From Mycobacterium marinum (GTDB taxonomy: Bacteria; Actinomycetota; Actinomycetes; Mycobacteriales; Mycobacteriaceae): a stretch of DNA of 64,000 nt. The stretch covers positions 310,001 to 374,000 of the forward strand of contig NZ_CP024190.1 in NCBI RefSeq assembly GCF_003391395.1. The letters run 5' to 3'. The position numbers were made by a program, and so were the translations under genes. Shown piece by piece: positions 35,301 through 45,933 of the stretch. The notes beneath the pieces were generated by a model. It was not told the origin of the DNA. It ran no database searches and saw only the letters and a program-made list of their open reading frames with translations. The first letter of the stretch is position 1; each line of letters opens with the position of its first letter.

Positions 35301-37457
35301 CTATGCGTGAGTCTTCACGCGGGCGGCGGCGGATTCGGGCATCGGCTCATAGCGGGCGAAGGAGCGGGTGAACGACGCCGCCCCGTGGGCCAGGGAGCGC
35401 AAATCGATGGCGTACCTGGTCAATTCGACCTGCGGCACCTCGGCCTTGACCACCGTGCGTTCGTGGCCCACCGTGTCGGTGCCGAGCACCCGGCCGCGAC
35501 GTCCGGACAGGTCGCCCATGATGGTGCCGACGTAATCGTCGGGCACGAGCACCGCGATCTCGTCGATCGGTTCCAGCAGCGTCACCCTGGTCGCGGCGGC
35601 CGCCTCTCGCAGCGCCAGTGAACCGGCCATCTGGAAGGCGAAATCCGATGAGTCGACGCTGTGGGCTTTGCCGTCGAGCAGCGTCACCCGGATGTCGACA
35701 ACCGGGTACCCGGCGTGCACGCCCTTGTCCATCTGGGCTCGGACGCCCTTCTCCACGCTGGGAATGAACTGACGTGGCACCGCTCCACCGACCACCTTGT
35801 CGAGGAACTCGAACCCCGAGCCCTCCGGAAGCGGTTCCACTTCGATGTCGCAGACCCCGTACTGGCCGTGCCCACCGGACTGCTTGACGTGCCGGCCGTG
35901 CCCCTTGGCGTTGCCGCTGAAGGTTTCGCGCAACGGCACCCGCAGCTCGACGGTGTCGACGGTGACGCCGTATCGGTTGGCGAGCGCGTCGAGTACCACG
36001 CCGGCATGGGCCTCGCCCATGCACCAGAGCACGATCTGGTGGGTCTCCTGGTTCTGCTCGATGCGCAGCGTTGGGTCTTCGGCGGCCAGCCGGCTCAGTC
36101 CGACCGCGAGTTTGTCCTCGTCGGTCTTGGCATGGGCTTCAATGGCCATCGGTAGTAGCGGCTCCGGCATGGTCCAGGGCTTCAGCACCAGCGGTTCGGA
36201 CTTGTCCGACAGGGTGTCGCCGGTTTCGGCCCGGCTCAGCCTGCCGATCGCGCAGATGTCACCGGCCACCACTTTGGTGGCCGGACGTTGCTGTTTTCCG
36301 AGCGGAAACGACAGCACCCCGATGCGTTCGTCCTCGTCGTGGTCAGGGTGTGTGCTGGCGGCCGCGCCGTTCCCGTTGGCACTGCCGAAAAAGGATGAGA
36401 AGTGACCTGACACGTGAACCGTGGCATCGGGCTTGATGGTTCCGGCGAAGACCCGGACCAGGCTGACCCTGCCGACGTAGGGGTCCGACGTCGTCTTGAC
36501 CACTTCGGCGAGCAACGGCGAGTCAACGTCGCAGGCCAAGTCGGCGTGGGTGGCGCCCTGTGGGGTGAAGACCTCCGGCAGCGGATGTTCGCGGGGCGAG
36601 GGGAAGCCCCGCGTGGCAACTTCGAGCAGTTCCAGCGTGCCGACACCGGTGCTGGCGCACACCGGGATCACCGGAAAAAACGAGCCCCGCGCAACGGCCT
36701 TCTCCAGATCCTCGATCAGGATCGATTCGTCGATCTGCTCGCCACCGAGGTAGCGCTCCATCAGCGACTCATCCTCGGACTCTTCGATGATTCCCTCGAT
36801 CAGGGACCCGCGGGCCTCCTCTATCCGGTCGGCGTCCGAAGCTCCGGGTGCCGTCTCGCAGCGCGTGCCGTTTGCGTAGGCGTACTGGGTTTGGGACAAC
36901 AAGCCGATCAAGCCGTCGCTGGTCGGTAGATACAGCGGCAGTACTTTGTCCCCGAACGCGATCTGGGCGGCAGCCAACGCCTCCGCGTAGTTCGCTCGCG
37001 CGTGGTCGAGTTTGGTGATCACCACCGCCCGCGGCATGCCAACCTGGCTGCATTCTTGCCAGAGCGACTTCGTCGGCTCGTCCACACCCTCGTTTGCCGC
37101 GATGACAAATAGCGCGCAGTCCGCGGCGCGCAGCCCGGCGCGCAGTTCACCCACGAAGTCGGCATAGCCGGGGGTGTCGACCAGATTGACCTTGATGCCC
37201 TGGTGTGACAGTGCGGCGACCGCCAGGCCGACCGAGCGCTGTTGACGGATCTCCGCTTCGTCGAAGTCGCAGACCGTGGTGCCGTCGGTTACCGAGCCGG
37301 GGCGAGAGAGCACTCCGGCGGACACCAAAAGCGCTTCTACGAGGGTGGTTTTCCCGCCCCCGGACGGTCCGACCAGAACCACGTTGCGGATAGCGTCCGG
37401 ACCTTCGGCGGTAGGCGCAGTTCCCGAACCCGAGGAACTACCCGCTCTGTCGGCCAT
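35301..37457 (-). CDS. fusA2: EF-G-like GTPase FusA2
   Basis: This 718-residue translation-factor paralogue has the G-domain motifs GPSGGGKTT (G1), DTPGYADF (G3) and a divergent G4 TKLD where standard EF-G has NKxD. Domains II to V follow, including the GQYGVCDIEVEPL and RGRVLGTD regions of domains IV/V. M. tuberculosis FusA2 (Rv0120c) is similar in length. Such EF-G paralogues often lack normal translocase activity; the physiological role is unknown. The gene starts at ATG 37457 and is followed at 15 nt by the DUF2231 gene. Confidence 0.92.
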   Translation of the reverse strand: MADRAGSSSGSGTAPTAEGPDAIRNVVLVGPSGGGKTTLVEALLVSAGVLSRPGSVTDGTTVCDFDEAEIRQQRSVGLAVAALSHQGIKVNLVDTPGYADFVGELRAGLRAADCALFVIAANEGVDEPTKSLWQECSQVGMPRAVVITKLDHARANYAEALAAAQIAFGDKVLPLYLPTSDGLIGLLSQTQYAYANGTRCETAPGASDADRIEEARGSLIEGIIEESEDESLMERYLGGEQIDESILIEDLEKAVARGSFFPVIPVCASTGVGTLELLEVATRGFPSPREHPLPEVFTPQGATHADLACDVDSPLLAEVVKTTSDPYVGRVSLVRVFAGTIKPDATVHVSGHFSSFFGSANGNGAAASTHPDHDEDERIGVLSFPLGKQQRPATKVVAGDICAIGRLSRAETGDTLSDKSEPLVLKPWTMPEPLLPMAIEAHAKTDEDKLAVGLSRLAAEDPTLRIEQNQETHQIVLWCMGEAHAGVVLDALANRYGVTVDTVELRVPLRETFSGNAKGHGRHVKQSGGHGQYGVCDIEVEPLPEGSGFEFLDKVVGGAVPRQFIPSVEKGVRAQMDKGVHAGYPVVDIRVTLLDGKAHSVDSSDFAFQMAGSLALREAAAATRVTLLEPIDEIAVLVPDDYVGTIMGDLSGRRGRVLGTDTVGHERTVVKAEVPQVELTRYAIDLRSLAHGAASFTRSFARYEPMPESAAARVKTHA

Positions 37458-37627
37458 GACTTGCCTCCCGTTCTTCCCGGGGTTGTCCGCCCACTCCCGT
37501 ACGCGGTGTGTTCCAGCCCACAGGACGCAGTAGCAACTTTTCTCTCAACTGCCCCGCAACACAAGGGTCGGTAACGGGCGCCTACCGGAGCGGACCGGAG
37601 ACCAGATGCCACCACGCGCGGGGCGGG

Positions 37628-38038
37628 TCACGCGTGCCAGCTGGACCAGCGCCGCACGGCTACGCAGATAACCGGCCCATCCAGCAGCACCGATTGGTAT
37701 TGGGCGTACTTTGCGCGCAGCAGCCGGTAACCCGTGTGCAGCACCGCTCCGGCTGGATGGATTTGGGCGACTCCGTCGGCGCGGACCCACCACAACTGCG
37801 TCCAGTCGTCGTCGTAATGGTCGACCAGCAGGCTGACCTGCGGCGTGCGCTCAATGTTGGTGAGCCGGCGCAGCCTGCGGGTGGATTTCGGCTTCGCGTC
37901 GACGGCAGTGAAGATCAGGTCGTTGTCGACCGCGAAAACCACCGGCACCACATGGGGAATGCCCTCGGGTGTGACCGTTGCCAACCGCGCCACCGGGGAT
38001 TGTGTGAACCTGACCGCGGGGTCGAACACTTCGCCCAC
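37628..38038 (-). CDS. PPOX-class split-barrel flavin/F420-dependent protein
   Basis: This 136-residue protein belongs to the pyridoxamine-5'-phosphate-oxidase-like split-barrel fold: VARLATVTPEGIPHVVPVVFAV (first strands and cofactor loop), IFTAVDAKPKSTRRLRRLTNIERTPQVSLLVDHYDD (phosphate-binding Lys/Arg) and a Trp-rich middle (WTQLWWVRADG). It corresponds to Rv0121c by position. In mycobacteria such proteins commonly bind coenzyme F420. The start is GTG 38038; it is divergent from the following SnoaL-like gene with a 61-bp gap. Substrate unknown. Confidence 0.85.
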   Translation of the reverse strand: MGEVFDPAVRFTQSPVARLATVTPEGIPHVVPVVFAVDNDLIFTAVDAKPKSTRRLRRLTNIERTPQVSLLVDHYDDDWTQLWWVRADGVAQIHPAGAVLHTGYRLLRAKYAQYQSVLLDGPVICVAVRRWSSWHA

Positions 38039-38099
38039 CGGCCCAGCCTACGGCCCGGAGTGGGGCCGGTCGGTCTGGCCGGCGCGCTACCGTTGCTCG

Positions 38100-38600
38100 A
38101 TGCGGGCGGAGACTCAGATCGCCAACCTGCTCTATCGCTATGCCGAATGCATCGACGCCGGCGATTTGCCGGCGGCCGCCGCGCTCTTCGAGCACGCCCG
38201 CATCCGAATCGCCGCGGACGGTGATCAGGACGGCGGTCAGGACACCGTCGATGCGGCGGGATTGTTGAAGATCTGGGAGGCCCTGATCATTGTGTATCCC
38301 AACGGGACGCCGCGCACCAAGCACGTGGTCAGCAATCCGATCATCGAGATCGACCCGCAGTGCGGAATCGCTCGTTGTCGCAGCTACTACACCGTTTTTC
38401 AGCAGGTCGACGACTTCCCGCTACAGCCGATCGTCACGGGCCGTTACCACGACCGTTTCGCCTGCGTCGACGGCAAATGGCGGTTTTCCTACCGCGACCT
38501 GACTCTGATCGACATGGTGGGTGACGTCAGCCACCACCTCAGGTATGCGCTGGAGCCCGGTCCGTCGACCTCGGCGAATAACCGGCGATCTGGGCCTTAG
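38100..38600 (+). CDS. SnoaL-like / NTF2-fold protein
   Basis: This 166-residue protein has the cone-shaped NTF2 fold pattern: IANLLYRYAECIDAGDLPAAAALF at the N-terminus, a central KHVVSNPIIEID strand, CRSYYTVFQQV, and a terminal VTGRYHDRFACVDGKWRFSYRDL typical of SnoaL-like and ring-hydroxylase beta-subunit-like proteins. ATG 38100 is chosen because upstream in-frame codons belong to the antisense of the divergent gene. It occupies the interval where M. tuberculosis has Rv0122, Rv0123 and PE_PGRS2 as I recall. Function not determined. Confidence 0.8.
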   Translation: MRAETQIANLLYRYAECIDAGDLPAAAALFEHARIRIAADGDQDGGQDTVDAAGLLKIWEALIIVYPNGTPRTKHVVSNPIIEIDPQCGIARCRSYYTVFQQVDDFPLQPIVTGRYHDRFACVDGKWRFSYRDLTLIDMVGDVSHHLRYALEPGPSTSANNRRSGP

Positions 38601-38712
38601 CAAGGCCACACATCGCTATCCTTGGACTATTCTCGTAAGACTAGGTTTTGCTGCCCGGACCTGAAGGCTGGGACAATTCTCTGATTCTTACCCCGACGCA
38701 GGAGGATGCGGG

Positions 38713-39786
38713 ATGAGTAAATTGCGCCACCACTCACCGAGGTGGTCATGGCTAGTGGCGGTACTGGCCGTGCTGGGACTGGGCCTGGCCACCGTGCCGG
38801 CGCCGGCGCACGCGGCGCCGTCGAACCTGGCGCTGGATCGGTTCGCCGACTTCCCGACACTGCCGCTTGACCCCTCAGCGATGGTCGCGCAGGTCGGCCC
38901 GCAGGTCGTCAACGTCAACACCAAGCTCGGCTACAACAACGCGGTCGGGGCCGGAACGGGCATCATCATCGATCCCGCCGGCGTCGTGCTGACCAACAAC
39001 CACGTGATCTCGGGCGCCACCGACATCTCCGTCTTCAGTGTCGGTGACGGCCGCACCTACGGCGTCGACGTGGTCGGTTACGACCGCACCCGCGACGTCG
39101 CGGTGCTGCAGATGCGCGGCGCGGGTGGCCTTCCCGCCGCCGCGATCGGCGGCGGCGTCTCCGTTGGTGAGCCGATCGTGGCGATGGGCAACACCGGCGG
39201 GCAGGGCGGTACGCCCCGCGCGGTGCCCGGACGCGTGGTCGCACTGGACCAGACCGTCGAGGCATCCGACGCGCTGACCGGCGCCGAAGAGACGCTCAAC
39301 GGGTTGATTCAGGTGGACGCCGCGATCGCCCCCGGTGACTCCGGCGGGCCGATCGTCAACAACATGGGTCAGGTGGTCGGCATGAACACCGCCGCCTCCG
39401 ACAACTTCCAGATGTCCGGTGGCGGAACGGGCTTCGCCATCCCGATCGGACAGGCGATGGGCATCGCCGGACAGATCCGCTCCGGCGGCGGGTCGCCCAC
39501 GGTGCACATCGGGCCCACCGCCTTCCTCGGTCTGGGTGTCGTCGACAACAACGGCACCGGGGCCAAGGTTGCGCGCGTGGTTGGCAGCGCTCCGGCGGCG
39601 GTGGTCGGCATCTCCACCGGCGACATCATCACCGCACTCGGCGGCGCCCCGATCAACTCGGCGACCGCGATGTCGGATGCGCTCAACGGGCACCACCCTG
39701 GCGACATCGTCTCGATCAGCTGGACATCCAATTCGGGTGGGCAGCGCACCGAAAACGTGACGCTTGCCGAGGGCCCGCCCGCCTGA
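38713..39786 (+). CDS. pepA: Secreted serine protease PepA (Mtb32A-like, HtrA type with PDZ)
   Basis: This 357-residue exported protease has a signal sequence ending near APAHAA (about residue 35), a trypsin-like domain and a C-terminal PDZ domain (LGLGVVDNNGTGAKV to the end). The catalytic triad is His97 (TNNHV), Asp128 (TRDVAVL) and Ser210 (PGDSGGP). A GGAGGATGCGGG ribosome site lies before ATG 38713. It is upstream of treS by 121 bp, as in M. tuberculosis (Rv0125-Rv0126). The protein is expected in the culture filtrate or cell wall and is a known antigen. Confidence 0.95.
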   Translation: MSKLRHHSPRWSWLVAVLAVLGLGLATVPAPAHAAPSNLALDRFADFPTLPLDPSAMVAQVGPQVVNVNTKLGYNNAVGAGTGIIIDPAGVVLTNNHVISGATDISVFSVGDGRTYGVDVVGYDRTRDVAVLQMRGAGGLPAAAIGGGVSVGEPIVAMGNTGGQGGTPRAVPGRVVALDQTVEASDALTGAEETLNGLIQVDAAIAPGDSGGPIVNNMGQVVGMNTAASDNFQMSGGGTGFAIPIGQAMGIAGQIRSGGGSPTVHIGPTAFLGLGVVDNNGTGAKVARVVGSAPAAVVGISTGDIITALGGAPINSATAMSDALNGHHPGDIVSISWTSNSGGQRTENVTLAEGPPA

Positions 39787-39907
39787 TCTCGCTGCGGCTT
39801 CTTCGCGTCGGTCAGCCAATTCGCATGGCACCGGGCGTGATTGCGCGCATCGATCTTGGCGTGATTCTTGTGGTTGCGCCTCGGGTACCCGTGGCATCGT
39901 GGAATTG

Positions 39908-41688
<1,781 letters not shown>

Positions 41689-41692
<4 letters not shown>

Positions 41693-41769
41693 CCGCGCCG
41701 GTGACGATGCACTGGGGGCACCACCCGCTTGCGGGGGACCAAGCAATGAGAAGGAGCGGCGCTAAATGA
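41689..41769 (+). CDS. Tiny ORF bridging treS and mak (26 residues)
   Basis: ATG 41689 overlaps the treS stop (ATGA) and follows a strong GAGGAGG ribosome site. The 26-codon frame ends at TGA 41767-41769, overlapping the mak ATG (ATGA again). Thus three reading frames are chained by 4-nt overlaps. The peptide contains MHWGHHPLAGDQ and no known motif. It may be a real micropeptide or only a coupling device that carries ribosomes from treS to mak. Conservation was not checked. Confidence 0.4.
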
Positions 41770-43133
41770 ACTCGCCAGCCACGCTTGCAGCCAAGCTGCC
41801 CTGGTCGGAATGGCTCCCGCAGCAACGCTGGTACGCCGGACGCAACCGCGAACTGGCCGCCGCCGAACCGGGTGCGGTGGTGGCGCTGCGCGATGATCTG
41901 GACCTGGTGCTGGTGGATGTCAGCTACACGGACGGCTCCGCGGAGCGCTACCAGGTGCTGGTGCGCTGGGATGCCGGGCCGGTCTCGGAATTCAGCACGC
42001 TGGCCACCATCGGCTCCGCCGACGACCACACCGGCTTCGACGCCCTCTATGACCCGGTGGCGCCGCAGGTTCTGCTCTCGCTGATCGACTCGTCGGCCGT
42101 GCGAAGTTCGTCCGACGGGCAGGTCAGCTTCGCTCGCGAGCCCGATGTCGAGCTGCCGCTGGATGCCTACCCGCGGGTCTCTGACGCCGAACAAAGCAAT
42201 ACCAGCGTGATATTCGACCGCGGGCAGGCCGCGATCCTGAAGGTCTTCCGCCGGGTGAGCAGCGGGATCAATCCCGACATCGAACTCAACCGGGTGCTGG
42301 GCCGGGCGCACAATCCGCACGTGGCGCGGCTGCTGGGCACCTACGAAATCGGCATCCCCGGCGAGCCCCCGGAGGCCGCGTGCCCGCTGGGCATGGCAAC
42401 CGCCTACGCGGCCAACGCGGCCGAAGGCTGGGCGATGGCCACCGCCAGCGTCCGTGACCTGTTCGCCGAGGGCGACCTGTACGCACACGAAGTCGGCGGC
42501 GACTTGGCCGGCGAGTCCCGCCGGCTCGGTGAAGCGGTCGCGTCGGTGCACGCGACCCTGGCCGAGCAGCTGGGGACGGCACAGGCCACCTTCCCGGTGG
42601 ACCACGTGCTGGCGCGGTTGTCGTCGACCGCTGCGGCGGTGCCCGAACTGCAGCAGTACGCCGGCACCATCGAAGAACGGTTCGTCAAGCTGGTCGACGA
42701 GACGATCAGCGTTCAGCGCGTGCATGGGGATCTGCATCTGGGGCAGGTTCTGCGCACGCCGGAGAGCTGGGTGCTGATCGACTTCGAAGGCGAACCGGGG
42801 CAGCCGCTGCGGGAGCGGCGGGCCCCCGATTCGCCGCTGCGCGACGTCGCGGGGGTCTTGCGCTCGTTCGAGTACGCCGCCTATGGGCCGCTGGTCGACC
42901 ACGCCGACGATAAGCAGTTGGCGGCTCGCGCCCGGGAATGGATCACCCGCAACCGCACCGCGTTCTGCGAAGGCTATGCGGCCGCCTCGGGAAACGATCC
43001 GCGGGATTCGGAGCTGCTGCTGGCCGCCTACGAACTCGACAAGGCCGTCTATGAGGCCGGCTATGAGTCGCGGCACCGGCCCGGCTGGCTGCCGATCCCG
43101 CTGCGCTCGATCGCGCGGCTCACCGCCACCTAG
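41766..43133 (+). CDS. mak: Maltokinase Mak
   Basis: This 455-residue kinase phosphorylates maltose to maltose-1-phosphate using ATP, in the TreS-Mak-GlgE pathway of alpha-glucan synthesis. It has the mycobacterial Mak N-terminal cap (LPWSEWLPQQRWYAGRNREL), the ILKVFRRVSSGINPDIELNRVL ATP-site Lys/Glu region and the catalytic HGDLHLGQVLRTPESW followed by LIDFEGEPG (metal-binding Asp). Length equals that recalled for Rv0127. AAGGAG lies 9 nt before ATG 41766, and this start overlaps the stop of the bridging ORF. Confidence 0.95.
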   Translation: MNSPATLAAKLPWSEWLPQQRWYAGRNRELAAAEPGAVVALRDDLDLVLVDVSYTDGSAERYQVLVRWDAGPVSEFSTLATIGSADDHTGFDALYDPVAPQVLLSLIDSSAVRSSSDGQVSFAREPDVELPLDAYPRVSDAEQSNTSVIFDRGQAAILKVFRRVSSGINPDIELNRVLGRAHNPHVARLLGTYEIGIPGEPPEAACPLGMATAYAANAAEGWAMATASVRDLFAEGDLYAHEVGGDLAGESRRLGEAVASVHATLAEQLGTAQATFPVDHVLARLSSTAAAVPELQQYAGTIEERFVKLVDETISVQRVHGDLHLGQVLRTPESWVLIDFEGEPGQPLRERRAPDSPLRDVAGVLRSFEYAAYGPLVDHADDKQLAARAREWITRNRTAFCEGYAAASGNDPRDSELLLAAYELDKAVYEAGYESRHRPGWLPIPLRSIARLTAT

Positions 43134-43247
43134 GTCGGCGGGCGCACCGGCCGCCGGCGCCCGGCCGGTGACTGTGGCTCGCCCGAACGGGCATGGTCTG
43201 GCCTGCTGATTTCTGCGGTCGTCGAACGGGTCTGACAGCATGGCTGG

Positions 43248-43928
43248 GTGAGGAGTGACATTTTCGACAGCGAGGCGCGACTGTCTTGGGTGCTGGCGGT
43301 GCTGGCCGGCGTGCTGGGTGCAACCGCTTTCACCCACTCTGCCGGCTACTTCGTGACATTCATGACGGGAAACGCCCAACGAGCCGTGCTGGGCTACTTT
43401 CGGGACGACGTGTGGCTTTCGGTCACGGCGGGGCTGCTCCTGGTGTGTTTCCTGGTGGGAGTCGTGGTCGCATCGGTGTGCAGACGGCACTTCTGGGTGG
43501 ATCACCCGCACGGCCCGACCGTGCTGACCACCTTCAGCCTGGTCGCCGCGACGGCCCTGGACATCGTCATCGGTGGATGGGAAGGCAGCCAGCTGGACTT
43601 CCTGCCGATCATGCTCGTGGTCTTCGGTGTGGGTTCGCTGAACACGTCGTTCGTCAAGGACGGCGAGGTGTCGGTGCCGTTGAGTTACGTGACCGGGACG
43701 TTGGTCAAGATGGGGCAGGGCATCGAACGCCATATCGCCGGCGGACAGGCGGCGGACTGGCTCGGCTACTTCATGTTGCTTGCCAGCTTCATTCTCGGCG
43801 CCACCGTGGGTGGGACCATCAGCTTGGTGGTCAGCGGAACCCAGATGCTCGCGGTCGCCTCAACGGTGTGTGCGCTGACAACCGGCTTCACCTATTTCCA
43901 CTCCGACCGTCGGGCCCTGTTGAAGTAG
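43248..43928 (+). CDS. DUF1275 (YoaK-like) membrane protein
   Basis: This 226-residue protein has about six hydrophobic helices and the DUF1275 hallmarks GVLGATAFTHSAGYFVTFMTGNAQRAVLG (TGN motif) and SLNTSFVKDGEVSVPLSYVTGTLVKMGQ (TYVTG-type motif). The family may be transport-related, but the substrate is unknown. The start is GTG 43248. It ends just before a strong hairpin shared with convergent fbpC. It occupies the Rv0128 position but belongs to another family from what I recall. Confidence 0.85.
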   Translation: MRSDIFDSEARLSWVLAVLAGVLGATAFTHSAGYFVTFMTGNAQRAVLGYFRDDVWLSVTAGLLLVCFLVGVVVASVCRRHFWVDHPHGPTVLTTFSLVAATALDIVIGGWEGSQLDFLPIMLVVFGVGSLNTSFVKDGEVSVPLSYVTGTLVKMGQGIERHIAGGQAADWLGYFMLLASFILGATVGGTISLVVSGTQMLAVASTVCALTTGFTYFHSDRRALLK

Positions 43929-43944
43929 CAGCGCCACCAAAAAG

Positions 43945-43984
43945 CATCGGCAGCAGCGCTGGCCGTTGCGCTGCTGCCGATGCA
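43945..43984. terminator. Strong intrinsic terminator between DUF1275 gene and fbpC
   Basis: A perfect 16-bp stem forms from GCATCGGCAGCAGCGC and its complement around an 8-nt loop (TGGCCGTT). A5 lies directly before the stem (43940-43944), giving a T5 tail for minus-strand fbpC; a TTTT (43988-43991) follows shortly on the plus side. It therefore works best for fbpC and may act in both directions. Confidence 0.88.
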
Positions 43985-44006
43985 GGTTTTGGAGCTAGCG
44001 AGCCCC

Positions 44007-45047
44007 TCAGGCGGCCGGAGCGACCGGGGCGGCGGGAGCCTCCGGGGCAGCCGGAGCCGCCGGGACGGCAGGCCCGTTGAGCACCTTGAGGATGTCGCCC
44101 TTCATGGCAACCAGCTGCTGGTTCCAGTAGGGCCACGAGTGCGTGCCATTGGTCGGGAAGTTGAACACCCCGTTGCGCCCACCCGAGGCCAGGTAGGTGT
44201 CCCGGAAGGTCTGGTTGGTGCGCAGTGTCAGGCCTTCCAGGAACTTCGCCGGCATGTTGTCGCCACCGAGGTCGCTGGGGGTGCCATTGCCGCAGTAGAC
44301 CCAGATGCGGGTGTTGTTGGCGACCAAGCGCGGAATCTGGACCATCGGGTCATTGCGCTTCCAGGCCGGGTCGGTGGACGGGCCCCACATGCTGTTGGCG
44401 TTGTAGCCACCCGAGTCGTTCATCGCCAGACCGATCAGCGTCGGCCACCAGCCCTCGGAGGGGTTCAGGAATCCCGACAAGGACGCGGCGTAGGGGAACT
44501 GCTGGGGGTAGTAGGCAGCCAGAACAAGCGCCGAACCGCCCGACATCGAAAGGCCCACCGCCGCATTGCCGGTTGGCGAGACGCCCTTGTTGGCCTGCAA
44601 CCAGGCGGGCATCTCCCGGGTCAGGAAGGTCTCCCACTTGTAGGTGTAGCCCTGACCGTTGCCCTGAGAGGGCTGGTACCAGTCGCTGTAGAAACTGGAC
44701 TGGCCGCCGACGGGCATAACCACCGACAACCCGGAGTTGTAGTACTCCTCGAAGGCGGGAGTGTTGATGTCCCAACCGTTGTAGTCGTCCTGCGCCCGTA
44801 GCCCATCGAGCAGGTAGACCGAGTGCGCTCCACCGCCCTGGAACTGAACCTTGATGTCGCGGCCCATCGCCGCCGACGGAATCTGCAGGTATTCCACCGG
44901 CAGACCCGGCCTGGAAAATGCCCCGGCGGTCGCCGCGCCACCCACGGCCCCAACAAGTCCGGACAACAGGGCAGCCCCTATGGCCGCGATGGTCAGCCGG
45001 CGCGGAGCGCCGGCCGCTGCGCCACGCAACTTCTCAACGAACTTCAT
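44007..45047 (-). CDS. fbpC: Antigen 85C mycolyltransferase
   Basis: This 346-residue secreted esterase-fold enzyme transfers mycolic acid between trehalose molecules or to arabinogalactan. A signal peptide with an LTIAAIGAALLSGLVGAVGG core ends near AGAFSRPGLPVEYLQIP, the conserved mature start. The nucleophile Ser167 is in GLSMSGGSA, and the catalytic His is in GTHSWPYW. The C-terminus has a Pro/Ala-rich tail of about 20 residues (PAVPAAPAAPEAP pattern). Position between the Rv0128 slot and htdZ identifies it as fbpC. Terminated by the hairpin at 43945-43984. Confidence 0.95.
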   Translation of the reverse strand: MKFVEKLRGAAAGAPRRLTIAAIGAALLSGLVGAVGGAATAGAFSRPGLPVEYLQIPSAAMGRDIKVQFQGGGAHSVYLLDGLRAQDDYNGWDINTPAFEEYYNSGLSVVMPVGGQSSFYSDWYQPSQGNGQGYTYKWETFLTREMPAWLQANKGVSPTGNAAVGLSMSGGSALVLAAYYPQQFPYAASLSGFLNPSEGWWPTLIGLAMNDSGGYNANSMWGPSTDPAWKRNDPMVQIPRLVANNTRIWVYCGNGTPSDLGGDNMPAKFLEGLTLRTNQTFRDTYLASGGRNGVFNFPTNGTHSWPYWNQQLVAMKGDILKVLNGPAVPAAPAAPEAPAAPVAPAA

Positions 45048-45399
45048 AGCTCCTACCCAACTTTCATCTGCCGCACGGCACGGTCAAATCTGTCTGGGCG
45101 AGTGAAACACAGGGCCGCGCCCCAATTCGTCTGTCGCGGCCGGAGAAGAATGTCGCGGTTATCTAACGATTGAGAATCGGCGCCGAGTCGTTTCGACACG
45201 ATAACGATTGATGCTCAGATTGGTGTTGAAAACTTGAAGAATTCGGCCGCGATGCGCTATTTGCTTCGTAATTCGGTAACGCGAATTTGCGATGTTTCGG
45301 GTGTTCATTGCCCGTCATAGGCACTTTCGAGCCACTTTGGTGCGCAACTCAAAACCATTGTAGTCGTGCATATTTGAAGAATATGCGCGATGGAAGCGG
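45048..45399. other. AT-richer intergenic region upstream of fbpC
   Basis: These 352 bp hold the fbpC leader and promoter on the minus strand and the 3' end of the phosphoesterase gene at the far side. Base composition is less GC-rich than neighbouring genes. I see no ORF or structured RNA I can support. Confidence 0.45.
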
Positions 45400-45897
45400 C
45401 TACTTTTCGATGTTGTGCAGGGTGACCCCGGCAAGCGCGCCGCTTTCGACTGTCGCGGTCATGTAAGTGCAATGGGGAGCTCGGCGACGATCGGTGGGAG
45501 ACCCCGGATTCAGCAGCCGTAAACCGGTGCTGGTTGTGGTGTCCCACGGGATATGACTGTGACCGAACACCAGTACGTCGCTATCGGGATAGAGCCGAGA
45601 CATCCGGGCCTCGCGACCGCCCGCCGCGCCGGTCTCGTGAACGACGGTGAAGCGCAGACCCGCCAGCACGACGTCCGCCCGCTCCGGTAACCGGCTGCGC
45701 AGATCGGGTCCGTCGTTGTTTCCCCAGCAGCCCACCAGCCGGGCCGCCCTGCTCTGCAGTTCGTCGAGCAACTCGACGGTTACCCAGTCGCCCGCGTGGA
45801 TCACCACGTCTGCCCGGGCGACTTGCTTCCATACCTGGTCGGGTAGGTCGCGGGCGCGCTTGGGGACGTGCGTATCGGCGATCAGCAGTAGCTTCAC
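45400..45897 (-). CDS. YfcE-like metallophosphoesterase
   Basis: This 165-residue protein has all calcineurin-like metal motifs: Asp-x-His in LLIADTHVP, GD in IHAGDWV, GNND (seen as WGNNDGP) and VFGHSHIP. The small size fits YfcE/MJ0936-type phosphodiesterases acting on small nucleotides or phosphoesters. GTG 45897 is chosen because the fold begins immediately (VKLLLIADTH) and upstream in-frame sequence is the antisense of htdZ. It is divergent from htdZ with 36 bp between. Confidence 0.88.
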   Translation of the reverse strand: MKLLLIADTHVPKRARDLPDQVWKQVARADVVIHAGDWVTVELLDELQSRAARLVGCWGNNDGPDLRSRLPERADVVLAGLRFTVVHETGAAGGREARMSRLYPDSDVLVFGHSHIPWDTTTSTGLRLLNPGSPTDRRRAPHCTYMTATVESGALAGVTLHNIEK

Positions 45898-45933
45898 AAG
45901 TTCTATGCTTACCCACGAGCAGAGGAGACAGCC

